Assembly: GCA_012961725.1 (NCBI GenBank)
Contig: DTYU01000101.1
Coordinates: 1-15,093 of the forward strand
From: Desulfotomaculum sp.
Lineage (GTDB): Bacteria > Bacillota > Desulfotomaculia > Desulfotomaculales > Ammonificaceae
Direction of reading: 5' to 3'
Length of the DNA stretch: 15,093 bases
Shown here: positions 12,957 through 15,093 of the stretch, piece after piece
Layout: the number at the start of each line of letters is the position of its first letter
Position numbering within the stretch: position 1 is the first letter of the stretch
Program-made: the position numbers and the translations under genes
The notes under the pieces: model-generated
Database searches by the model: none
Told to the model about the DNA's origin: nothing
The model's input: the letters and a program-made list of their open reading frames with translations, nothing else

Positions 12957-12997
12957 GTGTGTTAATGTATGAAAAAATTCTTTCGGAGGGACACGCA

Positions 12998-14329
12998 GTG
13001 ATAGGCGCAGAGATCAGCCAGTTATGGACCGAGATCCTCTCTAACCTTGAAAAAGTGGTGGCCAAACACTCATTCGATAACTGGCTAAAGCCCCTCCGTC
13101 CAGTCTCTTTCGCCGACAATACCATTTATATTGCCGTCCCTAACAGCTTCTCCCGTGACTGGCTCACCCAGCGCTACGCACCGATTCTTAAGCAGGCGTT
13201 CATGGATGCCCTCGGTACTGATCTCGCAGTCCGCTTTATATTAACCAGTGAAGTGCCCTTCTACTTGCCGCCACACGGGCGCTCTGAGCAATCCATTCCA
13301 ACCCCGGGACTCAACCCGAAATATACCTTCGATAACTTTGTCGTGGGCAACTGCAACCGCTTTGCCCACGCTGCAGCCCTTGCCGTAGCGGAGGCACCCG
13401 CGCGCTCGTATAACCCTCTCTTTATTTACGGCGGAGTCGGCCTGGGCAAAACCCACCTCATGCATGCCATCGGCCAGCACATCATACAAAACGACAGCAC
13501 GCTCAAGGTCACTTATATTACGACGGAAAAGTTCACCAACGAACTCATTGACGCCTTAAAAATGAATGAAATGTTGGATTTCAGAGAAAAATATCGGAAA
13601 GTAGATGTCCTCTTGATTGACGACATACAGTTTCTTGCCGGAAAAGAGCGTACCCAGGAAGAGTTTTTCCACACTTTCAACACCCTATATGAGTCTTCAC
13701 GCCAGATTGTCGTTTCAAGCGACCGCCCGCCAAAGGAGATTCCTACGCTGGAAGAGCGATTGAGGTCGCGCTTTGAGTGGGGTCTTATCTCCGATATCCA
13801 GCCGCCTGACCTCGAAACGAGAGTAGCGATCCTCAGAAAGAGATCCCAGATGGAGAATATCCAAGTGCCGGACGAGACGCTCGTCTATATAGCGGACAAG
13901 ATCCAATCCAACATCCGTGAGTTGGAAGGTGCCTTTATCCGCCTGGTCGCCTTTGCTGCACTGACAAACAATCCCGTAACACCTGAAGCCGCAGCGACTG
14001 TCCTCAAAGACGTGTTTAAGGTTTCCCGCCCTCAGCCCATCACCATAGAGATGATCCATGAGGCGGTTGCCAAATACTTCAACGTCAGACCGGAGGATCT
14101 AAAAACCAAAAAAAGGACCCGCGCGGTAGCTTTTCCGCGCCAGATTGCGATGTACCTCGCGCGTGAACTTACAGATTTGTCGCTTCCAAAAATCGGTGAA
14201 TACTTTGGCGGACGGGACCACACAACCGTACTTCATGCATACGAAAAGATCACTGTGGAAATCCAGAGTGACCTGACGCTCCAAAGAGTCATCACCGAAA
14301 TTTCTAACAAGATAAAAAAACTTTCTTAA
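12998..14329 (+). CDS. dnaA: Chromosomal replication initiator protein DnaA
   Basis: A 443-residue AAA+ initiator that binds DnaA boxes and opens the origin. Domain I is at about 1-85 (LWTEILSNLEKVVAKHSFDNWLKP). The linker (about 86-105) is short. The AAA+ domain carries Walker A GGVGLGKT (145-152) and Walker B LLIDDIQF (205-212), followed by an arginine-finger region near LEERLRSRFEWG (251-262). Domain IV ends with the DnaA signature GRDHTTVLHA (405-414), which recognises the box. GTG 12998 was chosen because GGAGG lies eight bases upstream and the protein then starts like its relatives. An upstream in-frame GTG at 12959 would add 13 residues and lacks a Shine-Dalgarno. Confidence 0.98.
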   Translation: MIGAEISQLWTEILSNLEKVVAKHSFDNWLKPLRPVSFADNTIYIAVPNSFSRDWLTQRYAPILKQAFMDALGTDLAVRFILTSEVPFYLPPHGRSEQSIPTPGLNPKYTFDNFVVGNCNRFAHAAALAVAEAPARSYNPLFIYGGVGLGKTHLMHAIGQHIIQNDSTLKVTYITTEKFTNELIDALKMNEMLDFREKYRKVDVLLIDDIQFLAGKERTQEEFFHTFNTLYESSRQIVVSSDRPPKEIPTLEERLRSRFEWGLISDIQPPDLETRVAILRKRSQMENIQVPDETLVYIADKIQSNIRELEGAFIRLVAFAALTNNPVTPEAAATVLKDVFKVSRPQPITIEMIHEAVAKYFNVRPEDLKTKKRTRAVAFPRQIAMYLARELTDLSLPKIGEYFGGRDHTTVLHAYEKITVEIQSDLTLQRVITEISNKIKKLS

Positions 14330-14470
14330 CGCTATAAGTCACAACCTACTCGATCGGCACTCTTACACTAGCTACAGATACTAACAAAATCACACCCGTT
14401 ACTATGAAGACTACGGTAACTTTGCTACAATAAATGATTGATTATCTTTATTACCACGGGGGCCGTAAAA
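14330..14470. other. dnaA-dnaN intergenic region, possible unwinding element
   Basis: These 141 bases are where the DNA unwinding element lies in B. subtilis. An AT-rich tract runs from 14427 to 14453. I found no DnaA box matching TTWTNCACA fully; the best are TAAGTCACA (14335-14343) and TCTTACACT at about 14361-14369, each with two mismatches. GTTAC and GTAAC (about 14399-14403 and 14416-14420) form a small inverted repeat next to the AT-rich tract. The origin role is inferred from position. Confidence 0.45.
14423..14431 (+). promoter_or_regulatory. Possible extended -10 promoter of dnaN
   Basis: TGCTACAAT is a TGn-extended -10 (TACAAT, one mismatch). No convincing -35 lies 16-18 bases upstream. 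It would start transcription about 33 bases before the dnaN ATG. dnaN may also be co-transcribed with dnaA. Confidence 0.4.
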
Positions 14471-15093
14471 ATGCATTTTGTAGTAAACAGGCATAACCTC
14501 ATGAATGGGCTTAGCACCGTCCTGAGGGCGGTGCCGTCACGAAGCCCGCTGCCGATAACAACCGGCGTTTTGATCAGAGTGGCGGAAGATAATACAGTTG
14601 AACTGACCGGCACAGACTTGGAGGTTATGATACGGTGCAGGGTGCCTGTAATTGAGGTTCAAAGGGAAGGGGAGGCGGTCGTGCCTGCAAGACAGGTATC
14701 AGAAATAGTGCGCCGCCTCGGTGAAGGAAACCTGGAAATACAGGGCAGCGGACCTAATGTTATCATGACCTATCCCGGTGGTGAGGCTCAACTGTCAGGG
14801 TATCTCCCTGAGGAGTTTCCGGTTCTTACGCGGGAGAGTGATGAGCAAACGCTGATAAAACCTGGGCCGGGATTTGGAGATGCATTGCGGTGCGTTCTCT
14901 ATGCGGCAGGAAAGGACGAACTCCGGCCTGTATTCACAGGTGTCCAGTTTGAAATGAGAAACGGCACCCTTACGGTTGCAGCCACGGATGGGCACCGCCT
15001 GGCAGTGCACGAGACGGCGGTCGAGTGCGATGAGGCCTCGGTATCGAGCATCATACCGGCGAAGGCGCTGCGGGAACTAGAACGTGTCATTGC
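14471..15093 (+). CDS. dnaN: DNA polymerase III sliding clamp (beta), 5' part
   Basis: The first 207 residues of the beta clamp, which encircles DNA and tethers polymerase III and other partners. The gene is open to the window edge, and a full clamp is about 365 residues. Domain I is complete (MHFVVNRHNLMNGLSTVLRA, with TTGVLIRV and GYLPEEFPVL near 111-119). Domain II has begun, with LRPVFTGVQFE (151-161) and the diagnostic ATDGHRLAV (171-179). ATG is preceded by GGGGG eight bases upstream. The domain II-III hydrophobic pocket that binds clamp partners lies mostly outside the window. Confidence 0.97.
   Translation, partial: MHFVVNRHNLMNGLSTVLRAVPSRSPLPITTGVLIRVAEDNTVELTGTDLEVMIRCRVPVIEVQREGEAVVPARQVSEIVRRLGEGNLEIQGSGPNVIMTYPGGEAQLSGYLPEEFPVLTRESDEQTLIKPGPGFGDALRCVLYAAGKDELRPVFTGVQFEMRNGTLTVAATDGHRLAVHETAVECDEASVSSIIPAKALRELERVI

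Larger units (their letters stand above)
12751..12997. other. Candidate origin of replication (rpmH-dnaA gap)
   Basis: This 247-base region between rpmH and dnaA is where oriC (the upstream part) lies in Bacillus and Clostridia. It contains divergent promoters for rpmH and dnaA and the DnaA-box pair. It also contains AT-rich stretches around 12892-12910. Unlike B. subtilis it does not show a long array of boxes; the rest of the origin should lie in the dnaA-dnaN gap. Confidence 0.65.

Noticed and set aside
12751..13125. N-terminal extension of the rpmH frame
   Set aside because: It runs antisense into dnaA and across the origin promoters. L34 is 44 residues and starts at 12750.
1..15093. Mobile elements, CRISPR arrays, tRNA or rRNA genes
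   Set aside because: No transposase, integrase, regularly spaced identical repeats, or cloverleaf/rRNA-like sequence was seen on reading both strands.

Overview
The window spans the chromosomal replication origin of a spore-forming member of the Firmicutes. It most resembles the Clostridia of the Desulfotomaculum/Pelotomaculum/Moorella kind. This placement is inferred from gene order (rpmH-rnpA-yidD-yidC-jag-mnmE-mnmG-rsmG-parA-parB on one strand, dnaA-dnaN on the other), from a YyaC-type sporulation protein, from a short YidC, from moderate-to-high GC content, and from heavy use of GTG and TTG start codons. No marker in the window fixes the species.

Right end (12.6-15.1 kb): the origin. The 247-base gap between rpmH and dnaA holds two divergent sigma-A promoters (rpmH leftward, dnaA rightward) and an inverted pair of DnaA boxes just downstream of the dnaA promoter. 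dnaA is complete. dnaN runs off the right edge. The dnaA-dnaN gap is AT-rich near dnaN and holds only weak DnaA-box matches.

Middle (6.5-12.75 kb, minus strand): a long run of core genes. They cover a ribosomal protein and RNase P protein (rpmH, rnpA), membrane protein insertion (yidD, yidC), an RNA-binding partner (jag/khpB), tRNA wobble-uridine modification (mnmE, mnmG) and 16S rRNA methylation (rsmG). Genes are tightly packed, with overlaps of 29 bp (rnpA/yidD) and 26 bp (yidC/jag).

Left-middle (2.3-6.25 kb, minus strand): the chromosome segregation module parA-parB, with a near-consensus parS site inside the 3' end of parB. A sigma-H-like promoter lies upstream of parA. Downstream are a stand-alone LAGLIDADG-type protein whose start overlaps the parB stop, a DUF4446 membrane-anchored protein, a phosphoribosyltransferase and a YkuS-family small protein that ends in a clear terminator. 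A sigma-G-like promoter and a degenerate 'cacaaag' repeat lie between the phosphoribosyltransferase and ykuS.

Left end (1-2.25 kb): yyaC (plus strand, spore-associated) diverges from cvpA and a DUF951 gene (minus strand) across a 407-base gap containing a degenerate 63-bp-period repeat. At the extreme left is a strong minus-strand promoter followed by a structured leader whose gene lies outside the window (plausibly rpsF).

All genes except yyaC point away from the origin, co-directional with replication. No insertion sequence, prophage, CRISPR array or defence island is visible. The most unusual items are the LAGLIDADG gene in the par operon, the apparent sporulation-sigma promoters, and the small repeat families in intergenic leaders.
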